A DNA stretch of 64,000 bases from UBA3537 sp038138145. GTDB taxonomy: Bacteria > Bacteroidota > Bacteroidia > Flavobacteriales > Flavobacteriaceae. The position numbers and the translations under genes were made by a program. The number at the start of each line of letters is the position of its first letter. Position 1 is the stretch's first letter. Shown here in pieces: positions 26,825 to 37,500 of this stretch. Below the pieces are notes generated by a model. That model was not told the origin of the DNA. It saw only the letters and a list, made by a program, of their open reading frames with translations, and did not search any database. Location of the stretch: contig JAYQDD010000002.1 of NCBI GenBank assembly GCA_038138145.1, forward strand, positions 1 to 64,000, in the 5' to 3' direction.

Positions 26825-28752
26825 TAGTTCGGGTGTTTAGATTTTAGCACATCAAGTGCATTTTTATTAATTGAAATGTCAAATTTGGCGCGTAAAGTTT
26901 CAATCCAACGTTTTTCCAGTTCCGTTTGATAACTTGAAATTACAGCACCTTTAGATGCTTCAAAGGACTGCACTTTCTCTGGTACTTGTGCTGAAATATT
27001 CAATACTACATAGCTATCGTTTATTGGAAAAACAGAAGAAATACCTTCGCTGAACTTAACTTTTTTTGGTAATAATGGATCATTTATTTCAAATGAACCT
27101 GTAGACAAAATAATTTGTTGACGTTTGGCATTGAGAACAGTTGTAATGTCATCGTTTGTTCGCCCATCTGCCCACATTTTTATGGCTTTTTTAAGCGTAC
27201 TTTTCTTTTTAGATCGCGCTATTGTTCCTGTTATTTTTGCTGGAGTCACGAACTTGGTTTTGTTATTTTCATAATGTTCTAATAGACCTATGGAATCGTT
27301 TTTGGCTCCATTCCAAATTTTATCTTGCATGATATCAAAAAGCAGCAACCCTTCCTCATATTCTTTGAGGATTTGGGCATATTCTAAATTTTCTAAAGGA
27401 AGTTGATCTTTTTTGTATTGTATCAATTGTTCTCCCAAAAAGGTGTTGTAACTCCTCCAAACAGACTCCGATGATGCGGTATTGCTGTTTGATGCTTTTA
27501 GATTTTTGTTTAAAAACTCCAAAAAATCATCATGAGTAAGTACGCGGTTTTGGATTTTTACAAATTGACCTTGCGGCTCTACTCCATCGTTCAATAGCCA
27601 ATCATTTTGTCCATCAACTTCGACAAATAATGATGAAATCTCACCTCGATTTGGCGCATCAATCTGGTATTGTTCTTTTAGGGATTCAATCATTTTTTTC
27701 TTGATGAATGAAGACCTACTATCGCGCTTTATTTTTTGTTCTAATTCGAATTTAATGTCTTCAAAATCTTTTACAGGAATTGTAGAAATCAATTTTATGA
27801 TGTGCCAACCAAATTTGGTTCGAATAGGACTTGAGATAGCACCATCTTCCAAACTAAATGCAGTGTCTACAAAAATCTCAGAGTTAATTTCACCCGATGA
27901 AAAAGGCTTTAAATTTCCTCCATTTACAGCAGAGCTTTTGTCGTCGGAAAATTGCTTGGCTAAATTCTCGAAAGACTCCCCTTGCAACAACAAACGATGT
28001 AACTCATTGATGCGTTGTTCAGGTGTTTGTAAACTATCTGTGGAATTGTGCGCAATCATGATGTGGGCTGCCTTGGCTTGACCTCTGGAGCGTCTTTTGT
28101 TGAGCACTTTTACTATATGGTATCCAAACTGAGTTTTGAACGGCTGAGAAACATCACCTATCGAAGTAGTAAAAGCAGCATTTTCAAAATCATAAACCAT
28201 TTTAAAAGCCGAAAAGTAACCTAAATCCTCTACAAAAATATTTTTGCCATCGTGAAGTTCTTTTTGAAGTAAATCAAAATCCTCATTTAAAAACCGATTG
28301 CGCAAGACTTTTAATTTTTCTAATGCGGCAAGTGTGTCTTGAACAGTGCTTGTACGCACCAAAATGTGTTGTGCTTGTACTTCTTCAATGGTGCGCTTGT
28401 ATGCTTCTTGAATGAGTTCTTCTGTAACGTCTTTATCTGTTAAGTATTTTTGTTGTAGTTGTTTTCTATACCCCTCATATTCCTGCTTATAACTTTGCTT
28501 TTGGTCGTATTCAAGCGCTCTTGCTTCCGCAAGTTTAAGCTTGTAATTCAAGTATAACTCTAAATAACCGTCAATATCCTTTTGGCGATCGTCTTGAACT
28601 AAATTGATGTTTTTGTTATAAACCTTTAGAAATTCATCAACTGTAATGTCTTCATCATTAATGGTAATTAAAACTTCAGGATTTTTGGATTGGTGTTGTC
28701 CAAAATTTGACCAAAAACAAAACAAACTGATGGCTAAAATAAATGCACGCAT
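26824..28752 (-). CDS. Large parvulin-type peptidyl-prolyl isomerase
   Basis: Exported PPIase of 642 aa with signal peptide (MRAFILAISLFCFWSNFGQ). An N-terminal helical part (VLITINDEDITVDEFLKVYN) precedes two rotamase domains, near 130-225 (QAQHILVRTS ... FGYHIVKV) and 230-340 (AAHIMIAHN ... FGWHIIKL). The C-terminal 300 residues are helical and resemble no domain I recognise. It heads the three-gene periplasmic folding series and follows guaB by 54 bp. Confidence 0.88.
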   Translation of the reverse strand: MRAFILAISLFCFWSNFGQHQSKNPEVLITINDEDITVDEFLKVYNKNINLVQDDRQKDIDGYLELYLNYKLKLAEARALEYDQKQSYKQEYEGYRKQLQQKYLTDKDVTEELIQEAYKRTIEEVQAQHILVRTSTVQDTLAALEKLKVLRNRFLNEDFDLLQKELHDGKNIFVEDLGYFSAFKMVYDFENAAFTTSIGDVSQPFKTQFGYHIVKVLNKRRSRGQAKAAHIMIAHNSTDSLQTPEQRINELHRLLLQGESFENLAKQFSDDKSSAVNGGNLKPFSSGEINSEIFVDTAFSLEDGAISSPIRTKFGWHIIKLISTIPVKDFEDIKFELEQKIKRDSRSSFIKKKMIESLKEQYQIDAPNRGEISSLFVEVDGQNDWLLNDGVEPQGQFVKIQNRVLTHDDFLEFLNKNLKASNSNTASSESVWRSYNTFLGEQLIQYKKDQLPLENLEYAQILKEYEEGLLLFDIMQDKIWNGAKNDSIGLLEHYENNKTKFVTPAKITGTIARSKKKSTLKKAIKMWADGRTNDDITTVLNAKRQQIILSTGSFEINDPLLPKKVKFSEGISSVFPINDSYVVLNISAQVPEKVQSFEASKGAVISSYQTELEKRWIETLRAKFDISINKNALDVLKSKHPN

Positions 28753-28806
28753 ATTTAGTTTTTAAAAAGAAATTAAATGTAAAAAAAACGTTTAATCTAC
28801 GCAAGA

Positions 28807-30279
28807 TTATCGCGAATAGTTGGGTGCCTCTTTTGTAATCATCACATTATGTGGATGACTTTCACTAATTCCAGAAGATGTAATTTTGACAAACTTACCC
28901 TTATCCTTTAGGGTTTGAATGTCTTTTGCACCACAATAGCCCATACCGGCACGAATACCACCAACAAATTGATGGATACTTTCATAAAGATCCCCTTTGT
29001 AGGGTACACGCCCTACAATCCCTTCGGGGACTAATTTTTTGATATCATCTTCAACATCTTGGAAGTAACGGTCTTTACTGCCTTCTTTCATAGCCTCTAC
29101 AGAACCCATACCTCTGTAGGATTTAAATTTTCGTCCTTCATAGATGATGGTCTCGCCTGGAGATTCTTTTGTTCCGGCGAGTAGCGATCCAAGCATAACA
29201 CAGTCGGCACCTGCAGCAAGTGCTTTAGGAATATCACCTGTGTAGCGAATTCCCCCATCGGCAATTACAGGAACATCTGAATCCTTGAGTGCTGCCGCTA
29301 CTTCAAGAACCGCAGAAAATTGTGGGAAACCTACACCCGCAACAACCCTAGTTGTGCATATTGAACCTGGTCCAATACCGACTTTGACAGCATCGGCACC
29401 CGCTTCAACCAAATATTTGGCAGCATCTGCCGTGGCGATATTACCTACTACAACGTCTAGGTTAGGAAATTCCGATTTAATGGATTTAAGTACTGACACT
29501 ACTCCTTTGGTATGTCCATGTGCTGTATCGATAATGATAGCATCCACTCCAGATTTGACCAATGCACTAGTGCGATCTACAGCATCGTGGGTAACTCCTA
29601 TTGCAGCGGCTACACGCAAACGACCGTATTGGTCTTTATTTGATATTGGTTTTTGTGATAATTTTGTAATGTCTCGAAAGGTAATTAAACCAATGAGTTT
29701 AAAATCTTCATCGACAACAGGAAGTTTTTCAATTTTATTGTCTTGTAGAATAACTTCAGCTTCTTGTAGTGAAGTTCCTTCTGATGTTGTGACTAAATTT
29801 TCAGAAGTCATTACTTCCGTAATTGGACGTTTGTTGTTCTTTTCAAATCGCAAATCTCGATTTGTTACAATTCCCTTTAATAAGCCCTGATCATCAACAA
29901 TAGGTATCCCGCCTATGCTGTGTTCTTTCATACTTTGTTTGGCATCGCTTACGAGGGCATCCAAATCTAGCGTTACTGGATCTATAATCATTCCACTTTC
30001 TGCACGCTTAACTTTGCGTACTTCTATGGCTTGTTGACTAATGGTCATGTTTTTGTGCAAAACACCGATACCCCCCTCTCGAGCTATGGCAATGGCCATG
30101 GCGCTTTCGGTAACGGTATCCATTGCTGCAGAGACAATAGGTACATTCAAACTAATGTTACGCGTAAACTTAGTTTTGATACTGACTTCTCTTGGTAAAA
30201 CTTCAGAATAAGCAGGAATCAGTAGTACGTCATCGTAAGTAAGACCTTCTCCAACAATTTTTAAAAGATGTGATTGCAT
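28807..30279 (-). CDS. guaB: Inosine-5'-monophosphate dehydrogenase
   Basis: NAD-dependent oxidation of IMP to XMP, the key step to guanine nucleotides. I choose the ATG at 30279 (MQSHLLKIVGEGLTYDDVLL, 490 aa), because the family start is close to this residue; the ATG at 30300 adds seven non-conserved residues. Two CBS domains lie at about 95-205, and the active-site loop is GPGSICTTR with Cys near residue 302. The divergent TonB receptor shares the 201-bp intergenic region. Confidence 0.97.
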   Translation of the reverse strand: MQSHLLKIVGEGLTYDDVLLIPAYSEVLPREVSIKTKFTRNISLNVPIVSAAMDTVTESAMAIAIAREGGIGVLHKNMTISQQAIEVRKVKRAESGMIIDPVTLDLDALVSDAKQSMKEHSIGGIPIVDDQGLLKGIVTNRDLRFEKNNKRPITEVMTSENLVTTSEGTSLQEAEVILQDNKIEKLPVVDEDFKLIGLITFRDITKLSQKPISNKDQYGRLRVAAAIGVTHDAVDRTSALVKSGVDAIIIDTAHGHTKGVVSVLKSIKSEFPNLDVVVGNIATADAAKYLVEAGADAVKVGIGPGSICTTRVVAGVGFPQFSAVLEVAAALKDSDVPVIADGGIRYTGDIPKALAAGADCVMLGSLLAGTKESPGETIIYEGRKFKSYRGMGSVEAMKEGSKDRYFQDVEDDIKKLVPEGIVGRVPYKGDLYESIHQFVGGIRAGMGYCGAKDIQTLKDKGKFVKITSSGISESHPHNVMITKEAPNYSR

Positions 30280-30374
30280 TGCAATTGGGTTTAATTGCAT
30301 GCAAATTTAAGGCTTTTTTTAGAAAAAAGAGGTACAAAATCCGACTTATTCGAAAGAAAAAAACAAAAAATGAT

Positions 30375-30401
30375 ATTTATTTATAATTAATCTAAATAAA
30401 T
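30375..30401. repeat. Inverted repeat upstream of the TonB receptor promoter
   Basis: Nine-base arms ATTTATTTA (30375-30383) and TAAATAAAT (30393-30401) are perfectly complementary around a 9-nt centre. They abut the -33 element of the receptor promoter. The AT-only arms could arise by chance. A direct repeat TCTAAATAA also occurs at 30391-30399 and 30464-30472, flanking the promoter. Together they are candidate operator sites, perhaps for an iron-type regulator. Confidence 0.4.
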
Positions 30402-30433
30402 TTTGTGTAAAGTAAAAACGGTTTGTATATTTG
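30402..30433 (+). promoter_or_regulatory. Bacteroidetes promoter for the TonB receptor
   Basis: TTTG at 30402-30405, 20 nt, then TATATTTG at 30426-30433, a near-consensus match. It lies 47 bp before the receptor ATG. Confidence 0.7.
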
Positions 30434-30480
30434 CATCAGAAAATCAATTTTATTTTTAATCAGTCTAAATAAGAATTAAT

Positions 30481-32703
30481 ATGAACTATAAAAGTCTACT
30501 CCTAGCACTTCTTTTTTTGGGAAATTTAAATGCTCAAGAATTAATCACAAAAAAATCAGATTCCATACAAAAATTGGAACAAGTATTCATCAATGCAAAA
30601 GTTATTTTTGGTAACAAATACGAAGCTGAAAATCGATCTGGATCATCTTATTATGTTTCACCAAAAGAATTGGAAAAATTTAGTTATACAGACATCAACA
30701 GAGTATTGAGAACTGTGCCAGGGGTAACAATTTATGAAGAGGATGGGTATGGATTACGTCCCAATATCAGCTTGAGAGGGACATCTCCAGAGCGTAGTGC
30801 CAAAATTTCAATAATGGAAGATGGCGTACTTATTGCGCCCGCCCCTTACAGTGCACCTGCTGCATATTATTTCCCTTCAATAGCAAGAATGCAAGCTGTT
30901 GAGATCTTAAAAGGAAGTAGTCAAGTACAGTATGGTCCTTTTACAACGGGTGGTGCAATTAATTTTGTCAGTACCCAAATTCCAAATGAATTTAAAGGGA
31001 GCTTAAAAACCAGCTATGGTAGTTTTGATACACATAATACACATGTAAAAATTGGAGATAAAAAAGCTCAATTTGGATACACAGTAGAATACTTGAACAA
31101 CAATTCAAATGGGTTCAAAGATTTATTAAACGATAAAAATACTGGTTTTGATAAAAATGATGTTGTTGCCAAATTTAGAATCAACAGTAAAGAAACAGCA
31201 AAATATAGTCAATCGTTAACCTTTAAGTTTCAATATTCTGATGAAGTTTCTAATGAAACCTATTTGGGGTTGACCGTGGCAGATTTTGCAAAAAGCCCAT
31301 TTGCACGCTATGCAGCATCGCAGAAAGATAAAATGACAAACAAGCACCAACAGTTCATGGCAACGCATGAAATAGAATTTTCGGATCTGCTTAAAGTATC
31401 GACTAGTGGATATTACAACGGATTTTCTAGAAATTGGTACAAATTAAATGATGTTGTTTTTGGTGGCGATAAAGTCAAAATTGCTTCCATTTTGAATCAA
31501 CCTGAAAACTACACCAATTATATGGACATCACCAAAGGAAATTCAAACTCTGGTGCTGATGCATTACTGGTCAAAGCAAACAATAGAGCATATGTTTCTA
31601 AAGGGATTCAAACGAAATTAGATTTTCATTGGAATGGAGCTCAAGTTTTACATGATTTGGAGATTGGTCTTCGCTATCATTATGACGAGGAAGACCGTTT
31701 TCAGTGGAAAGATGGGTACAATATTGTAGGCGGACAAATGAATTTGACTACATCTGGTGCACCAGGATCTGATGCCAACAGAATTAGCAGCGCAAAAGCA
31801 TTTGCCGGTTCAGTGCTGTACAAGTTAAAATATAAAAACTTAACACTAACACCAGGTTTTAGATATGAAGATATCTCATTGAGTCGTGACAATTTTGGCA
31901 CATCCGACCCCAACAGAACTGGGTCAGATATTTCTTCTAGAGAAAACAATGTTTCGGTATTTATCCCTGGCATTGGAATGCACTATAAATTCAATAATCT
32001 AACTTCAATTTTTGCAGGGATTCACAAAGGGTTTTCACCTCCAGGAAATACAGTTGGGCAAAAAGCTGAAGAAAGCATCAACTATGAAATTGGTACACGC
32101 TTTAATTTCAAAGGTTTAAGAAGTGAAGTAGTGGCTTTCTATAACGATTATAGTAATCTTCTGGGGAGTGATTTAGCAGCCAGTGGTGGTACTGGTTCTT
32201 TAGATCAATTTAATGCTGGGGAAGTCAGTGTGAAAGGGGTTGAACTCCTTTTAAATTATGACTTATTAGAAAACAATTCTAAATTCTCAATGCCCATAAC
32301 ATTTGGCTATACATACACTGATGCTACTTTTCTAAACAACTTTGGAAGTGACGAATACTTGTGGGGTACAGTTGAGTCTGGAGATGAATTGCCTTACATT
32401 GCAAAACATCAATTCAACACTTCAATCTCTTTGGAGCATGACAAATTTGAACTGCACTTGAATGGACGTCAAAACGGTGCTTTTAGGACTTTTGCTGGCA
32501 CCGAAACCATCAATGCTTCAAATGGTGTGACCTCAAACTTTATTGTTGATTTTTCTGGAAAATACCACATCAAAAACAATTTGAGTATTACAGGAATGGT
32601 GCTTAATGCATTAGACAAAACCTATGCAGTTTCAAAAGTACCTGCAGGTCTTAGACCAGGCCACCCTTTTGGAATTTATGGTGGAATTGAATTTCGCTTT
32701 TAG
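30481..32703 (+). CDS. FecA-like TonB-dependent outer-membrane receptor
   Basis: Outer-membrane beta-barrel receptor (740 aa) that imports a ligand using the proton-motive force through TonB. A signal peptide (MNYKSLLLALLFLGNLNAQ) is followed by a plug domain at about 50-160 (LRTVPGVTIYEEDGYGLRPN, ISLRGTSPERSAKI, VEILKGSSQVQYGP) and a barrel ending in GGIEFRF with the terminal aromatic residue. The plug is most like ferric dicitrate-type FecA, which suggests an iron chelate, but the substrate is inferred. There is no SusD partner. Its stop overlaps that of HMG-CoA lyase by 4 bp. Confidence 0.92.
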   Translation: MNYKSLLLALLFLGNLNAQELITKKSDSIQKLEQVFINAKVIFGNKYEAENRSGSSYYVSPKELEKFSYTDINRVLRTVPGVTIYEEDGYGLRPNISLRGTSPERSAKISIMEDGVLIAPAPYSAPAAYYFPSIARMQAVEILKGSSQVQYGPFTTGGAINFVSTQIPNEFKGSLKTSYGSFDTHNTHVKIGDKKAQFGYTVEYLNNNSNGFKDLLNDKNTGFDKNDVVAKFRINSKETAKYSQSLTFKFQYSDEVSNETYLGLTVADFAKSPFARYAASQKDKMTNKHQQFMATHEIEFSDLLKVSTSGYYNGFSRNWYKLNDVVFGGDKVKIASILNQPENYTNYMDITKGNSNSGADALLVKANNRAYVSKGIQTKLDFHWNGAQVLHDLEIGLRYHYDEEDRFQWKDGYNIVGGQMNLTTSGAPGSDANRISSAKAFAGSVLYKLKYKNLTLTPGFRYEDISLSRDNFGTSDPNRTGSDISSRENNVSVFIPGIGMHYKFNNLTSIFAGIHKGFSPPGNTVGQKAEESINYEIGTRFNFKGLRSEVVAFYNDYSNLLGSDLAASGGTGSLDQFNAGEVSVKGVELLLNYDLLENNSKFSMPITFGYTYTDATFLNNFGSDEYLWGTVESGDELPYIAKHQFNTSISLEHDKFELHLNGRQNGAFRTFAGTETINASNGVTSNFIVDFSGKYHIKNNLSITGMVLNALDKTYAVSKVPAGLRPGHPFGIYGGIEFRF

Positions 32704-33566
32704 TGGTATTTAGCAAACAATTTTGAAGCCTCATTGTGCGCGCTTTCATAAGCAAGCACATTGAGGTTTGTTTCTACTTTTTGTGTCGTACAATAAGATA
32801 GTAATTTTTCTGTGGGCATATTGCCAGTCAGTTCATCTTTGGCCATTGGACAGCCGCCAAATCCTTGAATTGCACCATCAAAACGCAAACAACCGGCCTT
32901 GAAAGCAGCATCAACTTTTTCGTGCCAAGCTGTGGGATGTGTATGCAGATGTGCTCCAAACTCTACATTAGGGTAGGCAGGGATAAGATTTGAGAATAAA
33001 TAAGAAATATTTTCTCGGGTTGATGAACCAATGGTATCACTTAAAGACAAAATTTTGACTCCCATTTTATGCAACCGTTCGGTCCACTCCCCTACGATTT
33101 CAACGTTCCAAGGGTCACCGTAAGGATTTCCAAAAGCCATAGATAAATAAACTACTAGCTCTTTGTCGTGACGATGAGCAATATCTAAAATCTCTTTTAA
33201 AACCTCAACAGATTCTGTAATGGTTTTGTGCGTATTACGCATTTGGAAGTTTTCGGAAATAGAAAAGGGAAAACCTAAATAATCAATTTCTTTAAAAGCC
33301 GAAGCAGCTTTGGCCCCCCGCACATTGGCAATAATAGCCAGAAGCTTACTCGAGGTATCCGTTAAATCCAACTGAGACAAAACCGCTGCGGTATCTTGCA
33401 TTTGGGGAATGGCCTTAGGCGATACAAAACTTCCAAAATCAATAGTATCAAAACCAACACGCAAAAGGGACTGAACATACTGCACTTTCTTTATAGTTGG
33501 TATAAATGTCTTTATACCTTGCATGGCATCTCTTGGACATTCAATAATTTTTACACGCTTTGGCAT
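32700..33566 (-). CDS. Hydroxymethylglutaryl-CoA lyase-like protein
   Basis: DRE-TIM-type aldolase (288 aa) that cleaves HMG-CoA into acetyl-CoA and acetoacetate in leucine or ketone-body catabolism. The start VKIIECPRDAMQGIK keeps the catalytic Arg-Asp pair. Also present are the metal-ligand HLHTHP near 200 and the GGCPMAKDELTGNMPTE loop with its Cys. The classical GPRDGLQ is here CPRDAMQ, so a related lyase substrate is possible. It follows the PorP/SprF gene with 37 bp spacing on the same strand. Confidence 0.85.
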   Translation of the reverse strand: MPKRVKIIECPRDAMQGIKTFIPTIKKVQYVQSLLRVGFDTIDFGSFVSPKAIPQMQDTAAVLSQLDLTDTSSKLLAIIANVRGAKAASAFKEIDYLGFPFSISENFQMRNTHKTITESVEVLKEILDIAHRHDKELVVYLSMAFGNPYGDPWNVEIVGEWTERLHKMGVKILSLSDTIGSSTRENISYLFSNLIPAYPNVEFGAHLHTHPTAWHEKVDAAFKAGCLRFDGAIQGFGGCPMAKDELTGNMPTEKLLSYCTTQKVETNLNVLAYESAHNEASKLFAKYH

Positions 33567-33603
33567 GGTAGTGCTTTAGAGCATAAAAATAATATTAATT
33601 TAA

Positions 33604-34581
33604 TTAATAGTCTGGACAACCGAAACAGTTATCATTATTTAAGAAATCATAGCTTACTGATAGTTCGTATACTCCACCTGTTCGCCCAATTTCAGTAACA
33701 TTAAAATCATAGGAGTAACCAAAGCGGAACCCCTCCCAATCCATACCAACAAAGGCATTGATGGAAGTCAGAAAATGACTATTTGAATCTGTTTTTATAG
33801 GATTTGTGGCAGCTAGAAGTCCAAATAAAAAACGATCCATTTCATATTTTGCTCCCAAATCAAATCGATTGTACGCCCCTTGCATCATACCATTAGCTAA
33901 AACAAATAATTTATTATCACTTCTGTAGTCGCCAAAAGGTATATAAAGAGAACTGTGCAAAGACATAAACATTTCTAAATCGTCTTGACCTTCCATTTCC
34001 ATTGAAATATTAGGCTTATTCAAATGCTTCACAGTAAAGCCTACCCATGAGTTATCTGAATTAAACAAAACAGAGGCACTAAAATCTAAAAATCTAATCG
34101 ATTCATTAAGATTTATTGGATCAATACTGTTGACATTAATTATACCGCTAAAAATATTGACTTGATCTTCCAAAACTAAATTTTGAAAACCAAAATCTTT
34201 TGCTCCATAACCTACCGAAATACTTGGCCTAACATTCCAACTCTCTGAAATTGGAAATTGATATGCATAGTTTAAATTTACCTGAGTAAAATTATATCTA
34301 GTCGTGGTTTCCTTGTGATTTAAAACACTAATACCGACTCCACTGTTTATTTCCTCAAACCAATTGTCAACAAAAGCAAACTGAGTATTTATGCTAAAAT
34401 TAAGTCCAGGCCACTGAGTTCTGTGAATAATTCCAGCTCTTGTGGATTGCTTTGCCCCAGTAAAACTAGAACTTAGAGTTTCAGGAATCATAAAAAATTG
34501 AGTGTGAATTGGATCTTGAGCTAATGCAGGTAAATTGACAAAAATTGTAATGTATAATAATATTTTTCTCATTTTTTTCAT
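33604..34581 (-). CDS. PorP/SprF family type IX secretion membrane protein
   Basis: Outer-membrane beta-barrel of 325 aa with a signal peptide (MKKMRKILLYITIFVNLPALAQ) and the family start DPIHTQFFMIPETLSSSFTG. Members such as SprF are needed to secrete or anchor a particular giant adhesin through the T9SS. Here the start ATG overlaps the stop of the giant adhesin by 4 bp (ATGA), the same sprB-sprF arrangement described in Flavobacterium. The likely role is export of the neighbouring adhesin. Confidence 0.93.
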   Translation of the reverse strand: MKKMRKILLYITIFVNLPALAQDPIHTQFFMIPETLSSSFTGAKQSTRAGIIHRTQWPGLNFSINTQFAFVDNWFEEINSGVGISVLNHKETTTRYNFTQVNLNYAYQFPISESWNVRPSISVGYGAKDFGFQNLVLEDQVNIFSGIINVNSIDPINLNESIRFLDFSASVLFNSDNSWVGFTVKHLNKPNISMEMEGQDDLEMFMSLHSSLYIPFGDYRSDNKLFVLANGMMQGAYNRFDLGAKYEMDRFLFGLLAATNPIKTDSNSHFLTSINAFVGMDWEGFRFGYSYDFNVTEIGRTGGVYELSVSYDFLNNDNCFGCPDY

Positions 34582-37500
34582 TTTATAAGCGTTACAGGTC
34601 CATTCAAATTAACTATTCTACCGTTAAACGTTTCGGCCTCAACAACCATTATGTAATTCCCGTTTTCAGCAGGATTTCCATCAATATTACCATCCCATCC
34701 ATATATATCTTCACCTGTTTCAGTATAAATCAAAGATCCCCATGTATCATAAATACTCATTTTAACATTAGTCATACAATTGTAAACTGGTCTAATTGTA
34801 TCATTAATTCCATCTCCATTGGGGGTAAAAGCATTTGGATTAATAATCTCATATCCCTTGGTTATTTCAATTATTTGAGAATACGAATCTGTACATCCAT
34901 AAACATCTTCAACAGTTAAAACAACAGTGTAATCGCCAATTACATCATAAACATGTGTTGGTGATTGAACATTTGTAATGATTGGAGAACCATCACCAAA
35001 ATTCCACTCGAAATTTACAATATCTCCATTTGAAATATTTGTAAAATTTACAGGATCAGATACAGCAAAAACATCACAAAAATCACTATTTGCAGAGCTG
35101 AACGTAAAATCTGAGAAACCAAATTCTTGGAAAATTATTGGATCTAATTGAAATTCAAGCGGAGGGCAGCCATTTAATATCCCTAATTGATCATTAACAA
35201 ATGCAGAATAATTGCCTTCTACAGAAGTTTCCATAATATTTGAATTTAATGGATCAAAAATCCCTCCAGACCAAGTTATTTCATAAGGAGGTTGACCTCC
35301 ATCTATGAATATAAAATTAGTTTGAGTTATGGTATTTGTATCGCAATCAATATCAATTGAGCTATTAAAGTCCACAGTGATTGGTGGTGGAGATGTGAGA
35401 ACTACATTTTGAATTTCATTAATTGGCTCACATCCATTTTCATCAACAACAACAACTGGATAGATTCCATCAGATAAATCTGTTAAACACCAGTTACCAT
35501 TCCCGCTATCAATCCAATTAACTCCAATTGGCACTGGATTACTACCTCCAGTAATTGATATACAAATTGATCCATTATTAAAACTCCATTCTGGAATGGT
35601 ATTACAATTTGGCTGTATTATCTCAACATCAACTACAATTGGTTCTGGCTCATTTATAACTACTAATTGAGGTCCAAAGTAACAGTCATTTGCATCACTA
35701 AAATCAAAAAAATATGTCCCGTCAGGTTGAAAAAATGATATAGGCGTACCCTGAGAGGTATTTAAACTCTCAATAAACAAAAAGTTTTCATCATAAATAT
35801 TGACTGTAATTATTCCCGTACCACCGTCAGGATTAATTGTTATTAATCCATTATCTCCAAAACAAAGAGCATCTTCGGTTGAATATTCTGCAGATAATTC
35901 TTCTGGCTCATTGATAATAGTTGAATAATCATCTGAACAACCATTAGAATCAAGAACAGTAAATGATGCCGGGCCACTTAAAACACTTTGTAAACCAGTT
36001 CCAGTATATGGAGGCACACCTCCTGTGGCTGAAACATCATAAGTTGCTAAGCCTGAGAAACAACTTGGTGGGCTTACAAGAGTAGCTATTATTTGCAATT
36101 CGTCAGGTTGTGTCAAACTGTAATTTCTAATAATCTCACTTGAACAATTTGAATCAATCAATATCAATGTGTAATCACCAGCAGTTAAAAAATCAAAAAC
36201 TAAATTTAGTGGTCCTATTTGATTTTGAGATGAATCAACAATTTGACCTGTTTGATCATTAGTCAAAGAAAAATCAAAAATTCCAGATCCTCCAGACACT
36301 TCAATTTCCAATGAACCACTATTTGAAGAAAAACAGTCAATATTATAGCCATTGTAATTTGAGATTGTTTCGGAAATATTTACTTGACCAGGTGCTGCAT
36401 CAATTGTATATACAGGAGAAATAAATTCACAACCGTTGGCATCTAAAACTTTATAAACATAGTTACCTTGACATGCATTAATTAATTGATTAGGATTATT
36501 GATATTTACAAGTGGCCCCAAATCAAAATCTCCAGATCCTGGTATTGACTCGGTATACCATTCTTGTAAGGCATAAGGGTAAGACCCCCCATCTGTTGAA
36601 ACTTCTATACTTCCATCACAAAATTCAGAACCAATATTATTACAAGAAAGATTAGTCAGTGTTACTAATGTAAATTCAATTGGTTCAGGAGGATTAACCT
36701 GATATTCATATGAATAACTACAGTTTGATCCATCAGTTACTGTAACTCGATAAGATCCAGGGCACAAATCAAACTGATCTTGATTTGACGGATTAGTTAT
36801 AACATTACCGTCAAGTGACACCCAATTGTATATAAACGGACCGATTCCATCGGGGGAGATTTCAATACTTGCAACACATAATGGCTCAGAGTAACTACAA
36901 TTAACATTTGTTATAACTTCATTCATTTCTGGCTTAGGACTAACCGAAATTAAAAAGTTTTCTGATGGACCCAAACATAAAACACCATCATTGGAATATG
37001 AAGGAGTAACTGTTAAATTAGCAGTGATAATTTCATTTGTTGGATTTTCAGCAACAAAAGATTCAATAGATCCAACCCCATTGGTAACTAATCCGATATC
37101 TGTATTGTCATTAATCCAAGTGTAAGAAACAACTCCATTAGAATTAATTGTTGTAAAATCAATTACTGAACTAATTTCTCCCTCACATATGAAAACATCT
37201 TGAATTGTATTAACCTGAGCTGTTGGATTAACTTTTATCACAAAATTTTTGACTGCACCGGTACAATTATTTAATCCATCTTCAAAAGTGGATACAACTG
37301 AAATATTTGAAATAATTGGTGAAGTTGTTTGGTTTATAGCTGTGAAATTCAAATCTCCCTCGCCGGTCAATCCTAATCCAATATCAATATCCGCAAACCA
37401 AGTATATGAAATATTACCAACTGCATTATTTGTAAAAAATTCAACAGTTACATTATCTCCATTACAAACAGTTTGATCTTGTGGTTGCTCGACTTGAGCT

